This document shows positions 24,101 to 25,118 of a stretch of 25,118 nt of DNA, in pieces (position 1 is the first letter of the stretch; every line of letters starts with the position of its first letter). The notes under the pieces were generated by a model. It did no database searches. It saw only the letters and a program-made list of their open reading frames with translations, and had not been told where the DNA came from. The stretch spans positions 1 to 25,118 of IMG/VR virus record IMGVR_UViG_3300025887_000129; one strand, written 5' to 3'. A program made the translations under genes and the position numbers. This stretch comes from a virus.

Positions 24101-24712
24101 TATGATGTGCTGCAACAGCCTCATGCTTTTAATATAAATGGTAGGCCAGACAATGTTAAACGAGATGCCATATTTGGAACTCCTGTAGTTCGTAATCCTT
24201 ATGCCTTTGCTCCTATGAGTGGCATTGAGGTATCTAAAACATCCAAAGACCCCGTTCTATTAGAGTTAAAGCGTCTTCATATTGGTATAGAAGCACCCCC
24301 TAAAGCAATAGATGGGGTGGCTATGACTGACTATAAGGTAGATTTAAATTCTAACCAAAATGTCTATGACTTGTATCAGGAGTTGGTAGGTACAGTGGTT
24401 AATAAGGAAACTGGGCTAGACCTTTACGGAAGTCTGGAACTCCTGTTTAAGACCAGTGATTATCAAGTCAACATGAATGACGATTTGCTAACTTACGGAC
24501 GAAGAAGTCAAGGTCTTAAAGCTAAAGCCGTTAAAGACGAGGTAGCTCTTTTTAGACGCAAGTATGCACTTGACGCTCTTAGGGTTCGTTTAGGCGCAGA
24601 TCATCCGTTTATTGTAGAACACTCTAGGGTTAATGGTCTTGACGCATTATCTGGTGCAGGTGCTAGTAAAGCAACGGCAGCACTATACTTTCCTTTTAAT
24701 AAAGAACAGTAA
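21188..24712 (+). CDS. Internal virion protein D, T7 gp16-like, without a lytic transglycosylase domain
   Basis: 1174 residues (T7 gp16 1318). AGGAGG precedes the ATG. In T7 the first ~150 residues are a lytic transglycosylase with ES and GMMQF-type motifs; here the first 150 residues (LTEQEIESAVLQYENSGILD and on) show none of these. A hydrophobic Ala/Gly-rich stretch lies at about 153-177 (ILGTWAPLAASVATLGFGA). A Lys/Pro/Thr linker follows near 270-292 (KTPKTKTPKDPKGTP). The long helical remainder fits an ejection-tube protein. Gene order and size make the assignment firm; the domain absence is by eye only. Confidence 0.85.
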   Translation: MTYEYDLGGVTHTTSKLLTEQEIESAVLQYENSGILDPEAQRQEQQSYQMNTQNKGLLDAYRMVYNRENEKAFEGTDAELTDAYYERMRHFEGSFDELGGLLFRLNGDYYSEEEKGALGAMWHNWEKTVPFYSDKDQFWKGIGDYSEASATDILGTWAPLAASVATLGFGAPAAVATSKAGQEAAKAAVKWQLTKYLGNHFLQGVKQAAPWALGNSLALQNVKTDLGVIDGTSLEQTAMDVTIGSFVNGSLSTTFGGGKIALSKMGDKGVDPKTPKTKTPKDPKGTPLTPEGEAQTFAAASKFMDDMADPSVKNQERVDSRNAFLDSVAEATLENIQKSSKSGQRITQEQARQNALDRLTELGVKDFTPLEILEKLKKLPESHGNFSSFAALAVDIETSLYNSWAKAYKEGTPAMDAFSMYNDAVGVASRYSGEAARALNYQKARARLKPNELAEVLESMSSTHTAAEARDAFEALSNARWGTQRTGAQRALGVAESAVDVISEVRTYNLLSAASTMIVNTVSGYLNMNQQWLQKSLGGITSLKGRELSEGLLQGVNMHRNLIQTLSYMARAVNSSKGYIDRQRSSAELGDRGNDIALGNRDFQIFGDSKLTGGAPSSIAKQEGESAAVYGTNILGNVWRALGKRGIAGTDEWIKHAQFRTELQNLVVAQLQKDEGLSFGQAYIKSEGVVNKLTKQQIDNSINGTMSRNPLIAKALVSAREIAFQNGFRNDPAGAVGKGANDFIHTGQIAGKQVAPIFMTKLIGNAISPFVRTPSNIYSHLGEMTPVLQMFSKTMRDTMQAGGPRAREMENKILFGSVLWASAATMAMTNMTSNSGSGSKGQRNVEKAVNGTGYAIVLDDGTRYNIRKGDPYAKPLLIMARIKDVFEYGDEKEQSELMGSLVVATIKSMAEMPTLTGAGDIVALLDEQSAGDAVTKFGNNYATSFLPYTRMIRELLVESGNDVLIPEVLDLYDVLQQPHAFNINGRPDNVKRDAIFGTPVVRNPYAFAPMSGIEVSKTSKDPVLLELKRLHIGIEAPPKAIDGVAMTDYKVDLNSNQNVYDLYQELVGTVVNKETGLDLYGSLELLFKTSDYQVNMNDDLLTYGRRSQGLKAKAVKDEVALFRRKYALDALRVRLGADHPFIVEHSRVNGLDALSGAGASKATAALYFPFNKEQ

Positions 24713-24763
24713 ACCTACATCTACTAATCCTCAATCTAATTTCAATAAATAGGGCCAATACCT

Positions 24764-25118
24764 ATGGCATATAGCTACATAGAGTATACTGCGAATGGTA
24801 GTACAACTACTTTTTCCATTCCGTTTACTTACACACAACAAGCGGATGTTGCTGTCTTTGTTGGCGGTACATCCACATCCTTTACTTTTGCTTCTGCAAG
24901 CACCGTATCTTTATCTACTGCACCTGCTAATGGGGTTATAGTTCGTATTGCACGTACTACACCTATTACTACACGCGCAGTAGACTTTAGTAACGGTGCT
25001 ATCCTGACTGAAAGTGACTTAGATAATTCAAACATTCAGGTCTTTCAGGCGGCTCAAGAAGCTATAGACACTGCGGCATCATCCATCTTTAAAACAGCAG
25101 ATGGTAAGTTTGATGCTC
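24764..25118 (+). CDS. Tail fibre protein, N-terminal part (cut by window end)
   Basis: First 118 residues. MAYSYIEYTANGSTTTFSIP begins the T7 gp17-type N-terminal domain that attaches the fibre to the tail; later pieces are FVGGTSTSFTFASASTVSLS, VIVRIARTTPITTRAVDFSN and LDNSNIQVFQAAQEA. The frame is open to the edge. The receptor-binding part lies outside. The 51-base gap before it holds only a weak AGGG site. Confidence 0.93.
   Translation, partial: MAYSYIEYTANGSTTTFSIPFTYTQQADVAVFVGGTSTSFTFASASTVSLSTAPANGVIVRIARTTPITTRAVDFSNGAILTESDLDNSNIQVFQAAQEAIDTAASSIFKTADGKFDA

Noticed and set aside
1-25118. CRISPR arrays, tRNA genes, insertion sequences, integrase or attachment sites
   Set aside because: None seen: no regularly spaced repeats, no cloverleaf-like sequence in the short gaps, and no transposase or integrase motifs in any frame. 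There is no gap of more than 300 bases without a gene; the longest non-coding pieces are the intron and the capsid leader region.

Overview
The window is a contiguous piece of a lytic, T7-like (Autographiviridae-type) podophage genome. Gene order and family motifs follow T7 closely: RNA polymerase (C-terminal end only), ssDNA-binding protein, endonuclease I, amidase/lysozyme, primase-helicase, DNA polymerase, 5'-3' exonuclease, then portal, scaffold, major capsid, tail tubular A and B, four internal-core proteins and the start of the tail fibre. All genes lie on the + strand and are tightly packed, mostly touching or overlapping by 1-45 bases. A cobalamin-dependent (class II) ribonucleotide reductase points to the marine T7-like phages that make their own dNTPs. 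The host cannot be read from the sequence; a marine proteobacterium is a guess.

Layout. (1) 1-4229: end of the RNA polymerase, a hairpin-bearing gap, a 41-residue protein, then SSB, endonuclease I, amidase and primase-helicase, each overlapping or nearly touching the next. (2) 4254-7744: DNA polymerase, a GIY-YIG-type nuclease whose start lies inside the polymerase gene, an acidic small protein, the gp6-like exonuclease and a DUF3310 (gp1.7-like) protein. (3) 7741-9923: class II ribonucleotide reductase, split by an ORF-less group I intron (8714-8991). Joining the exons restores a 634-residue enzyme, and the intron lies after the first base of the codon for the thiyl-radical cysteine. (4) 9920-11053: a run of very small genes, five of whose junctions are start/stop overlaps, including a DUF1289-type four-cysteine protein. 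(5) 11062-14268: two related MC-/Gly-rich proteins, portal and scaffold. (6) 14293-15542: the capsid gene with an intrinsic terminator on each side and a 140-base leader. (7) 15563-25118: tail tubular A and B, internal virion proteins (gp13-, gp14-, gp15-, gp16-like) and the tail-fibre N-terminus, cut by the window edge.

How it works together. The phage RNA polymerase would transcribe the block. Endonuclease I and the exonuclease degrade host DNA to nucleotides, the reductase makes deoxynucleotides, and primase-helicase, polymerase and SSB replicate the genome. The polymerase has lost the segment that in T7 binds thioredoxin and docks the acidic tails of helicase and SSB. The helicase here also lacks the acidic Phe-ended tail, so replisome coupling probably differs from T7. 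The most unusual points are the intron in the reductase active-site codon (with a separate nuclease gene nearby that might move it), the reduced replisome contacts, and the isolated capsid transcription unit.
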